Assembly (NCBI RefSeq): GCF_000376565.1
Contig: NZ_BARG01000061.1
Location: forward strand, 112,834-176,833
DNA length: 64,000 nt
Direction of reading: 5' to 3'
Origin: Streptomyces hokutonensis
GTDB lineage: Bacteria > Actinomycetota > Actinomycetes > Streptomycetales > Streptomycetaceae
A program made the position numbers and the translations under genes. Shown here piece by piece: positions 33,828 through 41,319 of the stretch (positions are counted from its first letter, which is position 1; each line of letters opens with the position of its first letter). The notes beneath the pieces are model-generated. The model searched no databases, was not told the DNA's origin, and was given only the letters and a program-made list of their open reading frames with translations.

Positions 33828-34010
33828 TCAGGTACGGCCGTAGAACTTCTCGGTCTCCTCCACGGCGGTCTGGAACCGCTCGTCGAAGTCGTCCCGGATG
33901 AGCGTCTGGACCACATAGTCCTGGACGCTCATTCCCCGTTTCGCCGCATGGTGCCGGAGCCGCTCGAGCAGCTCCCCGTCTATCCGCAGGCTGAGCACAC
34001 TGGTCCCCAT
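33828..34010 (-). CDS. Ribbon-helix-helix DNA-binding protein
   Basis: A 60-residue CopG/Arc-type protein. A strand TSVLSLRIDG is followed by helices ELLERLRHHAAKRGMS and VQDYVVQTLIRDDFDERF, the usual RHH fold with the MSVQDYV turn. Such proteins are often antitoxins or small repressors; no toxin-like gene is adjacent, so it is an orphan here. A reading from a GTG at 34067 adds 19 residues. I prefer the ATG at 34010 because the RHH strand begins there, although no ribosome site is visible. Confidence 0.7.
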   Translation of the reverse strand: MGTSVLSLRIDGELLERLRHHAAKRGMSVQDYVVQTLIRDDFDERFQTAVEETEKFYGRT

Positions 34011-34140
34011 ACAGACGAGGGTCCGGGGCGGCTCCGGCCACCGTGTCACGTTCCGCTCCCGGATCACTCATATGGGTGACGGAAGGGTTCAGTGGCCAGG
34101 GTCACGGGCATCTCGGCGTGTCGCATCGCATTCGGTTGGT

Positions 34141-34170
34141 CTTTAGCGAGAGTAATGAGTTACGCTAAAG
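34141..34170. promoter_or_regulatory. Operator overlapping the marR promoter
   Basis: CTTTAGCG / CGCTAAAG, perfect 8-bp arms with a 14-base spacer that itself holds GTAA-TGAG-TTAC. TACGCT at 34161-34166 fits a -10 hexamer; a start 7 bases on would fall at the ATG at 34174, giving a leaderless transcript. The palindrome would let the MarR protein repress its own operon. Confidence 0.65.
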
Positions 34171-34173
34171 AAC

Positions 34174-34611
34174 ATGCCGGACCTTACCCATGGCGACGAC
34201 GCTGCCGCCGTGAACTCCCTGCGCTCAGCCGTGATGCGGTTGTCCCGTCGACTCAAGCACCAGCGGGTCGACGAGTCACTGAGCCCCACCGAGATGTCGG
34301 TGCTGGGCACTCTGTCCAACTGCGGCAGCGCGACCCCTGGCGAGCTCGCTCGCAAGGAGCATGTGCAGCCGCCCTCGATGACCCGCATCGTCGCGCTGCT
34401 CGAAGCCAAGGGGCTGGTGCAGCTGGAGCCGCACCCCGAGGACCGGCGCCAGAAGGTCGTCACCAAGACCCCCCAGGCCGAGGCGATGCTCGAAGAGAGC
34501 CGCCGCAAGCGCAACGCGTTCCTGGCCGGCCTGGTCGACGGCCTCGACGAGGACGAGTGGGCGAAGATCGTCGCCGCCGCCCCCGTACTGGAGAAACTCG
34601 CACACCTGTAA
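34174..34611 (+). CDS. MarR-family regulator
   Basis: A 145-residue winged-helix repressor. It shows SPTEMSVLGTLSNCGSATPGELARKEHVQPPSMTRIVALLEAKGLV, that is helices 2-4 with the recognition helix at PPSMTRIVALLEAKG, then the wing motif HPEDRRQKVVTKT. The end is helical and should dimerise. The ATG sits three bases after its operator, so it is probably leaderless. It is followed by a pump gene after 24 bases, the usual MarR plus efflux arrangement; the inducing drug is unknown. Confidence 0.92.
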   Translation: MPDLTHGDDAAAVNSLRSAVMRLSRRLKHQRVDESLSPTEMSVLGTLSNCGSATPGELARKEHVQPPSMTRIVALLEAKGLVQLEPHPEDRRQKVVTKTPQAEAMLEESRRKRNAFLAGLVDGLDEDEWAKIVAAAPVLEKLAHL

Positions 34612-34635
34612 CCGCTCTATGTAGGAGGCGACCTT

Positions 34636-35997
34636 TTGAGTTCGGGACCCGGAGCAGACTCCGCCCCCGCGCCAGCCACCCCCGACTCCCCGCCCGCACC
34701 CCCAGGCAAGTCCTCCAAGTCCTCGATGTTCAGCTCGCTGAGGATCCGGAACTACCGCCTCTTCTTCATCGGCCAGGTCGTCTCCAACACCGGCACCTGG
34801 ATGCAGCGCATCGCCCAGGACTGGCTGGTCCTCAGCCTCACCGGCTCCTCCGCCGCCGTGGGCATCACGACCGCCCTGCAGTTCCTGCCGATGCTCCTCT
34901 TCGGGCTCTACGGCGGTGTCCTCGTCGACCGGCTGCCCAAGCGCCCCACCCTCCTCGTCACGCAGTCCGCGATGGCCCTCACCGGTCTCGCCCTCGCCTT
35001 CCTCACGATCTCCGGACACGTCCAGGTCTGGCACGTCTACGTCGCCGCCTTCGCCGTCGGCCTCGCCACGGTCGTCGACAACCCGGCCCGCCAGTCCTTC
35101 GTCTCCGAGATGGTCGGCCCCGAGCAGCTGCAGAACGCGGTCAGCCTCAACTCGGCGAACTTCCAGTCCGCCCGCCTGGTCGGCCCCGCCGTCGCGGGCG
35201 TCCTGATCACCGGCGTCGGCACCGGCTGGGCGTTCCTCTTCAACGGCCTGTCCTTCGTCGCCCCCCTGGCCAGCCTGCTGCTCATGCGGGGCCGCGACCT
35301 GAAGGCCGTACAGCGCGCCCCGCGCGGCAAGGGCCAGCTCCGCGAGGGCCTGCACTACGTCGCCGGCCGCCCCGACCTGATCTGGCCGATCGTCCTCGTC
35401 GGCTTCATCGGCACCTTCGGCTTCAACTTCCCGGTGTGGCTGTCCGCCTACGCCGACGACATCTTCCACGCGGGCGCCGGCGCCTACAGCCTCTTCAACA
35501 CCCTCATGGCGGTCGGCTCCCTGGTCGGCGCCCTGCTCGCCGCCCGCCGCGGCACCACCCGTCTCCGCGTCCTGATCGCGGCGGCGGCGGCCTTCGGCCT
35601 GCTGGAGATCGTGGCCGCGGTGGCCCCCTCCTACTGGCTGTTCGCCCTGCTCATGGTCCCGATCGGCATCGCGGGACTGACCGTCAACGTCACGGCCAAC
35701 ACCGCCGTCCAGATGGGCACCGACCCGGCCATGCGCGGCCGGGTCATGGCCCTGTTCATGATGGTCTTCATGGGCGGTACGCCGGTGGGCGCACCGATCG
35801 TCGGCTGGATCACGGACGCCTACGGACCCCGCGTGAGCTTCGCGCTCGGCGGTGTCATCGCGGCCCTGGCCGCCGCCACGATCGGCCTGGTCCTGGCCCG
35901 CATCGGCGACCTGCGCCTGTCCGTCGGCTGGAACCACGGCCACCCGAGCGTGGCCTTCGTCCCGAGAGACCGGGAGCAACTGACCGCGGCGGCATGA
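34636..35997 (+). CDS. MFS exporter controlled by the adjacent MarR
   Basis: A 453-residue transporter of the MFS_3/EntS type. A Pro/Ser-rich N-terminus of 30 residues is followed by RNYRLFFIGQVVSNTGTWMQRIAQDWLVL, the family's signature first loop, and DNPARQSFVSEMVGPEQLQNAVSLN after helix 4. Helix 7-8 contains FIGTFGFNFPVWLSAYADDIF. The start is a TTG with an excellent ribosome site AGGAGG-CGACCTT. Likely exports a drug or siderophore-like molecule. A terminator overlaps the following gene end. Confidence 0.9.
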   Translation: MSSGPGADSAPAPATPDSPPAPPGKSSKSSMFSSLRIRNYRLFFIGQVVSNTGTWMQRIAQDWLVLSLTGSSAAVGITTALQFLPMLLFGLYGGVLVDRLPKRPTLLVTQSAMALTGLALAFLTISGHVQVWHVYVAAFAVGLATVVDNPARQSFVSEMVGPEQLQNAVSLNSANFQSARLVGPAVAGVLITGVGTGWAFLFNGLSFVAPLASLLLMRGRDLKAVQRAPRGKGQLREGLHYVAGRPDLIWPIVLVGFIGTFGFNFPVWLSAYADDIFHAGAGAYSLFNTLMAVGSLVGALLAARRGTTRLRVLIAAAAAFGLLEIVAAVAPSYWLFALLMVPIGIAGLTVNVTANTAVQMGTDPAMRGRVMALFMMVFMGGTPVGAPIVGWITDAYGPRVSFALGGVIAALAAATIGLVLARIGDLRLSVGWNHGHPSVAFVPRDREQLTAAA

Positions 35998-36002
35998 CAC
36001 TT

Positions 36003-36040
36003 GGGGCAGGTGCTACACCCTCCGGGCCAGCACCTGCCCC
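36003..36040. terminator. Bidirectional terminator inside the end of the GNAT gene
   Basis: GGGGCAGGTGCT / AGCACCTGCCCC, a perfect 12-bp stem with a 14-base loop. It starts six bases after the MFS stop and covers the last nine or so codons of the convergent acetyltransferase gene, so coding sequence and terminator coincide. Confidence 0.75.
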
Positions 36041-36537
36041 GGCCAGTCGTTCTCACCGACGACGAACGCCTCCGTCGCGGTGAACCCGTTGGCCTCGTAG
36101 TAGGCGACGAGCTTGCGGTCGTCCCCCGCGTAACAGTCCACCCGCAGCAGCGAGATCCCGGCCTCCCGGGTCACCTCCGCCGCGTGCGCGAGCAGCGCGC
36201 TGCCGACGCCGTACCCCTTGAACCGGCGGTCGGAGGCCAGCAGATGCACATACCGCTCGGGCTCGTCGACGCCTTCGACGTACGACCCGGGGGAGTCGGT
36301 GAGGGTGAGCGTGCCGGCGGGCACACCGTCCACCTCGGCGACGAACGGCGACCCCTCCGCCACATACCGCTCCACCATCGCCACGGCCTTCGGATTCTCC
36401 GACCACGGCGTAGTGCCCCACTGCCCGGTCCGCCCCTGCGCGGCGAGCCACGCCACCGCGCTGTCGAACATGCCGAGTATCGCGGGGATGTCGCCGGTCC
36501 CGCCGTCCCTGATGGTGATCTCCCGGTTCGTCGTCAT
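36013..36537 (-). CDS. GNAT-family N-acetyltransferase
   Basis: A 174-residue acetyl-CoA-dependent transferase. The acetyl-CoA loop is RFKGYGVGSALLAHAAEVTREAG (Q/RxxGxG/A type), then LLRVDCYAGDDRKLVAYYEANGFT, the beta5-alpha4 region. The N-terminus (DIPAILGMFDSAVAWLAAQGRTGQWGTTPW) is typical of a subgroup with a WG-x-x-PW motif. Substrate unknown. Its 3' end contains a terminator stem. No clear ribosome site before ATG 36537. Confidence 0.88.
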   Translation of the reverse strand: MTTNREITIRDGGTGDIPAILGMFDSAVAWLAAQGRTGQWGTTPWSENPKAVAMVERYVAEGSPFVAEVDGVPAGTLTLTDSPGSYVEGVDEPERYVHLLASDRRFKGYGVGSALLAHAAEVTREAGISLLRVDCYAGDDRKLVAYYEANGFTATEAFVVGENDWPGQVLARRV

Positions 36538-36546
36538 GCAGGCAGG

Positions 36547-37169
36547 CTAGGTGACCGCTCTCATCCGCTCCAGAGTGAGTCGGAAGGCGGTCGGGGCGAC
36601 CTTCAGGGGCCCGCCGGACGGGTAGTCGAACTCAGTTCGGGCCCCCCGGCGGTCGCCGCCTCGTTCACCCTCTCCCGCCGCGCGTCCCCGAGCTGGGCCA
36701 CGGCCTCCAACGCCCCCTGGTACCGGGCCTGATCGGCACCGGTCACCGGCTGCTGGGTGTTGACGCTCTCCCTGATCTCGGTGAACTGCCGCCACGCGCC
36801 GGGGTCGTCCCGCTGCTCGCCCGGCAGCGGCCACTCCATGTGGATCACCGTGCGGGTGTACTGCTCGGCCGGCGCGCCGAGCCGCCCCCGGTCGGGCTGC
36901 GGGAGCGTCCGGCTGTACCAGGCGATCTGCAGCAGCGCGTTCGTCTCCGTGTACGTGTTCTCGTGGGCCCGCGACCGGGCGTCCCACACCCCCACGACGA
37001 CCATCGCCAGTACGACGGCGTAGACCACCCCGACCTGCGCGTACACGAACCCGAGGACGTCGTTGTTCGGTTTCCGTCCGGCGAGCGGCACCGCGCGGGA
37101 GACGGCCGGCAGCAGCCCCGCGGCGGCGGCCGACCCGGCCAGGAGCGGCACGATTCCGAGCACCGGCAT
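36547..37169 (-). pseudogene. Broken DUF4239 (bestrophin-like) membrane protein gene
   Basis: The first about 180 codons, from ATG 37169, are intact: helix VPLLAGSAAAAGLLPAV, then FVYAQVGVVYAVVLAMVVVGVW, HENTYTETNALLQIAWYS and DARRERVNEAA, all normal for DUF4239. The expected pair of C-terminal helices (about 50-70 residues) is missing, and the frame ends early at 36603. The family's closing segment, EFDYPSGGPLKVAPTAFRL then TLERM, is found directly afterwards in the +1 frame, ending at 36547. This is an internal deletion with frameshift, so the gene is probably dead. A GGGGGGACC site precedes the ATG. Confidence 0.75.
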
Positions 37170-37253
37170 CTGGACGGTCCCCCCGGTCGACGGCGCGTAC
37201 CTCCATCGTGGGGGACGCTGGCCGGGTGATCCGTTCCCTGGAAGGGTGACGCC

Positions 37254-37826
37254 ATGAGACTCTTCGCGGCGCTGTTGCCACCAGAGCGTGTGCTGGCCGA
37301 ACTCGGGGCGGTCGTCGACGAGTTGAGGCAGCTGCCGGACGCGGACACGCTCCGCTGGACGGGCCGCCCGGGCTGGCACTTCACCCTTGCCTTCTACGGC
37401 GAGGTCGACGAGGACGTCGTACCCGAACTGTCGGCCCGGCTGGAGCGCGCGGCGCGGCGGACCGAGCCGTTCGGGCTGGCCGTGCGCGGGGGCGGGCAGT
37501 TCGGGCAGGGGCGGGCCCTGTGGGCCGGGGCGGAGGGGGACCTCGCGGCCCTGCGGCTGCTGGCGGACCGCTGCGAGGCGGCGGCGCGGAAGGCGGGCGT
37601 GGAGATGGGAGACCACCGGCGCTACCGCGCCCACCTCACCCTGGCCCGCAGCCGGGACGCGGTGGACGTACGGCCGTACCTCGACCGCCTCGACGACTTC
37701 GCGGGCCGGCGGTGGACGGTGGACGAACTGGCGCTTGTCCGGAGCAACCTGCCGAGGTCGGGTGTTCCGGGGGAGCAGCCCCGGTACGAGGCGGTCGCCC
37801 GCTGGGCGCTGGGGGCGGGCGGTTAG
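37254..37826 (+). CDS. thpR: RNA 2',3'-cyclic phosphodiesterase
   Basis: A 190-residue member of the 2H phosphodiesterase family (2'-5' RNA ligase LigT/ThpR). Both catalytic HxTx motifs are present: HFTL at residues 42-45 and HLTL near 127-130. The N-terminus MRLFAALLPPERVLAEL and the closing LVRSNLPRSGVPGEQPRYEAV fit the family. It opens 2',3'-cyclic phosphates on RNA ends. ATG at 37254 after AAGGGTGACGCC. Followed after ten bases by a tiny membrane-peptide gene. Confidence 0.92.
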   Translation: MRLFAALLPPERVLAELGAVVDELRQLPDADTLRWTGRPGWHFTLAFYGEVDEDVVPELSARLERAARRTEPFGLAVRGGGQFGQGRALWAGAEGDLAALRLLADRCEAAARKAGVEMGDHRRYRAHLTLARSRDAVDVRPYLDRLDDFAGRRWTVDELALVRSNLPRSGVPGEQPRYEAVARWALGAGG

Positions 37827-37836
37827 GCTCGGGTAC

Positions 37837-37926
37837 GTGGACCCGAAATTCCGGAACCGGATCATGGCCGGTGTGCTTGTGCTGTTGTTCGTTGTGGTTG
37901 GGCTTGCGGCGGCGCTTGGTAAGTGA
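37837..37926 (+). CDS. 29-residue single-helix membrane peptide
   Basis: From a GTG at 37837: a short basic start (MDPKFRNRIM), then a 16-residue hydrophobic helix (AGVLVLLFVVVGLAAAL) and GK at the end. It is just downstream of thpR with a GGTTAGGCTCGGG-type ribosome region, and codon bias is GC-rich but with several GTT/CTT codons in the helix. I recall similar very short membrane peptides in Streptomyces; the function is unknown. A double hairpin follows immediately, supporting it as a real gene end. Confidence 0.5.
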   Translation: MDPKFRNRIMAGVLVLLFVVVGLAAALGK

Positions 37927-37930
37927 GGAA

Positions 37931-38011
37931 CGGGGAACTGCGGGTCGTTTTTCGGCTGCGGGCCGGATGTGGCCGGCCGCGCAGTTCCCCGCGCCCCTGA
38001 AAGAAGGGGCG
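37931..38011. terminator. Double hairpin: REP-like element plus terminator
   Basis: CGGGGAACTGCG (37931-37942) pairs with CGCAGTTCCCCG (37980-37991), a perfect 12-bp stem. Then CGCCCCT (37992-37998) pairs with AGGGGCG (38005-38011), followed by TTT. It lies between convergent genes. The CGCAGTTCCCCGCGCCCCT pattern is, from memory, a widespread Streptomyces intergenic palindrome. Confidence 0.75.
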
Positions 38012-38027
38012 TTTGCCCTTACGGCGT

Positions 38028-39020
38028 TTACCAGGCGAAGGCCTCGGGGGAGGGCCCCGGACCCGGGAAGATCTCATCCAGCGAGGTCAGAAGCTCCTCG
38101 CTCAGTTCGAGCTCTACGGCCCTCAGCGCGGACTCCAGTTGCTCGGCCGTGCGCGGGCCGACGATCGGGCCGGTGACGCCGGGGCGGGTGAGGAGCCAGG
38201 CCAGGGCCGCCTCTCCGGGCTCGATGCCATGCTTGTCGAGGAGGTCCTCGTAGGCCTGGATCTGGGCGCGTGAGGCCGGGTTGGCGAGGGTGTCCGCGGC
38301 CCGGCCGCTCGCCCGGCGGCCGCCCGAGATCTCCTTCTTGATGACCCCGCCCAGCAGCCCGCCCTGGAGCGGTGACCAGGGGATGACCCCGAGGCCGTAC
38401 TCCTGCGCGGCCGGGATGACCTCCATCTCGGCGCGGCGCTCGGCGAGGTTGTAGAGGCACTGCTCGCTGACGAGCCCGATGGTGCCGCCGCGGCGCGCGG
38501 CGATCTCGTTGGCCTGGGCGATCTTGTAACCGGGGAAGTTCGAGGAACCGACGTAGAGGATCTTGCCCTGCTGGATCAGGGTGTCGATCGCCTGCCAGAT
38601 CTCCTCGAAGGGGGTGGCGCGGTCGATGTGGTGGAACTGGTAGACGTCGATGTAGTCCGTCTGCAGCCGCTTGAGGCTGGCGTCCACGGCGCGCCGGATG
38701 TTCACGGCGGAGAGCTTGTCGTGGTTGGGCCAGGCGTCGCCGTCGGCGGCCATGTTGCCGTAGACCTTGGTGGCGAGGACCGTCTTGTCGCGGTGGTCGG
38801 GGCTCTTGGCGAACCAGTTGCCGATGATCTCCTCGGTGCGCCCCTTGTTCTCACCCCACCCGTACACATTGGCGGTGTCGAAGAAGTTGATACCGGCGTC
38901 CAGCGCCGCGTCCATGATCGCGTGACTGTCCGCCTCGTCGGTCTGCGGACCGAAGTTCATCGTCCCGAGGACGAGCCGGCTGACCTTGAGACCTGTGCGT
39001 CCGAGCTGCGTGTACTTCAT
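38028..39020 (-). CDS. Aldo/keto reductase
   Basis: A 330-residue NADPH-dependent oxidoreductase of the TIM-barrel AKR family, YajO/Tas-like. The catalytic tetrad is visible: Asp48 and Tyr53 (FFDTANVYGW), Lys85 (VLATKVYG) and His120 (VYQFHHID). Cofactor-binding ends include PWSPLQGGLLGG and GVTGPIVGPRTAEQLE. It probably reduces aldehydes or ketones; the substrate is unknown. Convergent with thpR, from which it is separated by the double hairpin. Confidence 0.93.
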   Translation of the reverse strand: MKYTQLGRTGLKVSRLVLGTMNFGPQTDEADSHAIMDAALDAGINFFDTANVYGWGENKGRTEEIIGNWFAKSPDHRDKTVLATKVYGNMAADGDAWPNHDKLSAVNIRRAVDASLKRLQTDYIDVYQFHHIDRATPFEEIWQAIDTLIQQGKILYVGSSNFPGYKIAQANEIAARRGGTIGLVSEQCLYNLAERRAEMEVIPAAQEYGLGVIPWSPLQGGLLGGVIKKEISGGRRASGRAADTLANPASRAQIQAYEDLLDKHGIEPGEAALAWLLTRPGVTGPIVGPRTAEQLESALRAVELELSEELLTSLDEIFPGPGPSPEAFAW

Positions 39021-39064
39021 GAGTACTTAGCCAACGACTTCGAGTGCGCTCGATGCAAGGGGAA

Positions 39065-39613
39065 TCAGTCGCGGGGGAAGTCGGCGGTGGCGAGGGTGAG
39101 GCCGACCACGGTGTCGGTGAGATCCATGTCGTCCCCGAACGCCACCTTCGTCTCGGTCGCGTAGTCGTCGCCCTTGGGGTGGGTGTGGATGTGGCAGCGG
39201 CCCTGGTAGGGGTCGGCGATGACGTAGACCGGGACTTCGGCGAGGGCGTACGCGGCCTTCTTCGGACCGTAGTCGTTGGCGGCGGTGCCCTTGGAGATGA
39301 CCTCGGCGACGAACTCGACGTCCTGATGCCGCCAACGGCCTTCGGCTGTCTTCTGGGCGCCGTCGCGCAACTTCGCGACGTCGGGGCAGAAGCCATTGAG
39401 ATGACCGGGGAAGTCGATACGCACGTCGGAGAAGACCTTCGCATCCATACCGAACGTGTCGTCCAGCGCCCGCACGATCCTGCGGATGATCTCCCAGTGG
39501 GTGGCCTCCTGTGGTGACATGGCGATGACCCCTTCGACGATCTCGACCTTGTAGCCCTCGGGGACAGGCATGCCCTCAAGACGCTCGAACAGGGCATCAA
39601 GGCTGGTCATCAT
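39065..39613 (-). CDS. Uma2-family (DUF820) PD-(D/E)XK nuclease-like protein
   Basis: A 182-residue protein of the Uma2 family, widespread in actinomycetes and cyanobacteria, with a restriction-endonuclease-like core. The likely catalytic set is CPDVAKL (Asp), VEFVAEVISKGT (Glu-Val-x-Ser pattern) and NDYGPKKAAYA (Lys). The N-terminus YKVEIVEGVIAMSPQEATHW fits as well. No partner modification gene is present, so the DNA target and role are unknown. ATG 39613 follows GGGGAGGAG; a second ATG comes directly after. Confidence 0.85.
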   Translation of the reverse strand: MMTSLDALFERLEGMPVPEGYKVEIVEGVIAMSPQEATHWEIIRRIVRALDDTFGMDAKVFSDVRIDFPGHLNGFCPDVAKLRDGAQKTAEGRWRHQDVEFVAEVISKGTAANDYGPKKAAYALAEVPVYVIADPYQGRCHIHTHPKGDDYATETKVAFGDDMDLTDTVVGLTLATADFPRD

Positions 39614-39756
39614 GGTGCTCCTCCCCGGCTGCCCGTCGTTCAGGTGCTGCCGCGCGGTACAACGACGTCCGCCGTGACCGCGATACGCGCCGATCAAGCC
39701 ATCGACCGCCGTAATTCGGTTGTCGCCCCCGACCTCCACCCCCGACCCTGCTTCTC

Positions 39757-40533
39757 GTGACCCACCCCCCGGACACGGACACCTACTTCATCTGCGCCAC
39801 CCCCCGAACCGGCAGTTCCCTCCTCCTCGGCCTGCTCGACTCCACCGGAGTCGCCGGCCACCCCCAGGCCTACTTCCGGTCGCCGGACGAGGTGGCGTGG
39901 GCCGAGCGCTGGGGAGTCGCGCACACCCCCCAACACGTCCTGGACTACGGCGACTTCGTGCGGGCCGCGCTCGCGGCCGGGCGGACCGGCAACGGGGTCT
40001 TCGGGGCCAAGCTCATGTGGGGGACGCACGCCGAACTCACAACTCGGCTCGCTCGCCTGCACCCTGATCTCACCGGGGACGAACTAGGCTTGCTGGAGCG
40101 GGAGTTCGGGACGCGGATCCGGTTCGGGCAGCTGCGCCGGGACGACGTACTCGCGCAGGCCGTGTCATGGCTGCGCGCCGAGCAGACCGGTGTCTGGTTC
40201 ATCGGCGGGAAGGGCGAGATCGGCGGAGGCAGGGCAACCCCCGCCGGCGGTCGGCCGGTCTACGACCGCGACGCCATCGCCCGCACCCTGCGGACGATCG
40301 AGGAGCACAACGCCGGCTGGGAGCGGTGGTTCGAGGGCCACGGCATCGAGCCGTACCGCATCCGCTACGAAGACCTCTCCGCCGAGCCGGAAGCCGTCAC
40401 CCTCCGCCTCCTCGACCATCTCGGTCTCGCGCTGGCCGCCGGAGGCCGCGTCACCCCCAGTCATCAGCGCCAGGCCGACCGCCTCAACGAGGAGTGGGCC
40501 GACCGGTACCGGCTGCGGCCCCCTGGCGTCTGA
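39757..40533 (+). CDS. Stf0-type sulfotransferase
   Basis: A 258-residue PAPS-dependent sulfotransferase of the family of mycobacterial Stf0 (trehalose 2-sulfotransferase). The PAPS 5' loop is CATPRTGSSLLLGLLDSTG near residues 14-30, and GHPQAYFRSPDEVAWAERWG is the Stf0 signature. YRIRYEDLSAEP is the 3'-phosphate side region common in the family. The product could be sulfated trehalose or glycolipid, but this is not shown. GTG start without a clear ribosome site. The 3' end overlaps the convergent SGNH gene by 70 bp. Confidence 0.88.
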   Translation: MTHPPDTDTYFICATPRTGSSLLLGLLDSTGVAGHPQAYFRSPDEVAWAERWGVAHTPQHVLDYGDFVRAALAAGRTGNGVFGAKLMWGTHAELTTRLARLHPDLTGDELGLLEREFGTRIRFGQLRRDDVLAQAVSWLRAEQTGVWFIGGKGEIGGGRATPAGGRPVYDRDAIARTLRTIEEHNAGWERWFEGHGIEPYRIRYEDLSAEPEAVTLRLLDHLGLALAAGGRVTPSHQRQADRLNEEWADRYRLRPPGV

Positions 40534-41240
40534 TCGTCGGGTGCGGTGGACGAGGTGTCCGAGCCGTCCTCGTCGTACTCCCCGCCCAAGCCCCACGCCT
40601 GGTGCATCGCCCCCGCGAACGCCCCCGCGATCCGGTGCTCGCCGGAGGCGTTCGGGTGGGTGCCGTCGTAGGTGTCGTGGTTGATGTCGTACGACTCCGG
40701 GAGGGAGGCCAGGAGGATCGGGGACCGCGGGTCGTCGAGGTCGGCGACCGCCTTGGCCTGGAGTTCGTTGAAGAGGGTGACCTCGGCGGCGAAGGGGGCG
40801 TCCGTCTGGGCGCGGACGTTCGGGATGACCGGGAGGAAGACCATGCGGACGGAGGGCCTCGCGGCGCGGGCCTCGGCCACGAAGGACCGGACGTTCTCCG
40901 CCGTCTGGGTCGCGTTCGTGTAGAAGCCCAGGTCGATCAGGCCGAGGGAGACCAGCAGCACGTCCGCCCGGTGCGCGCGGACCGCCTCGCCGATGAGCGG
41001 GGCCATGTGCAGCCAGCCCTCGCCCCACCCGGCGAGGTGGAAGTGCGGGAAGCCGGGGTCGGCGTACTCGTACGACGTGGGTGTGTCCGTCGCCTTGTCG
41101 TACAGCGTCTCGCGCGGGCCGACCACGGCGAACGGGCCGCCGTAGGTCGCGCGCAGGTGCTGCCAGATCCGGTAGCGCCATGTGTGTTCGCCCGCGCTCC
41201 CGATCGTCATGGAGTCGCCTACGGGCATGAACCTGAGCAT
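40464..41240 (-). CDS. SGNH/GDSL-family hydrolase
   Basis: A 258-residue esterase-like protein. Block I is PVGDSMTIGSAGEHTWRYR (nucleophile Ser in GDS), and block V is DGTHPNASGEHRIA (Asp and His). The block III position reads VSLGLIDLGF, where most members have G-x-N-D, so the oxyanion Asn appears replaced. The C-terminus beyond block V is polar and Ser/Thr/Arg rich. No signal peptide is visible from the chosen start, so it is probably cytoplasmic. Start ATG 41240 (MLRFMPVGDS); 41228 is possible. Confidence 0.82.
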   Translation of the reverse strand: MLRFMPVGDSMTIGSAGEHTWRYRIWQHLRATYGGPFAVVGPRETLYDKATDTPTSYEYADPGFPHFHLAGWGEGWLHMAPLIGEAVRAHRADVLLVSLGLIDLGFYTNATQTAENVRSFVAEARAARPSVRMVFLPVIPNVRAQTDAPFAAEVTLFNELQAKAVADLDDPRSPILLASLPESYDINHDTYDGTHPNASGEHRIAGAFAGAMHQAWGLGGEYDEDGSDTSSTAPDDQTPGGRSRYRSAHSSLRRSAWR

Positions 41241-41319
41241 CCGCTCATGATGGACGATCAGTGGCCGATCGCTGGAGCCGGTGGGGTGTGAGGCCTGCCA
41301 CGATGGCAGGCTTGGGGGC

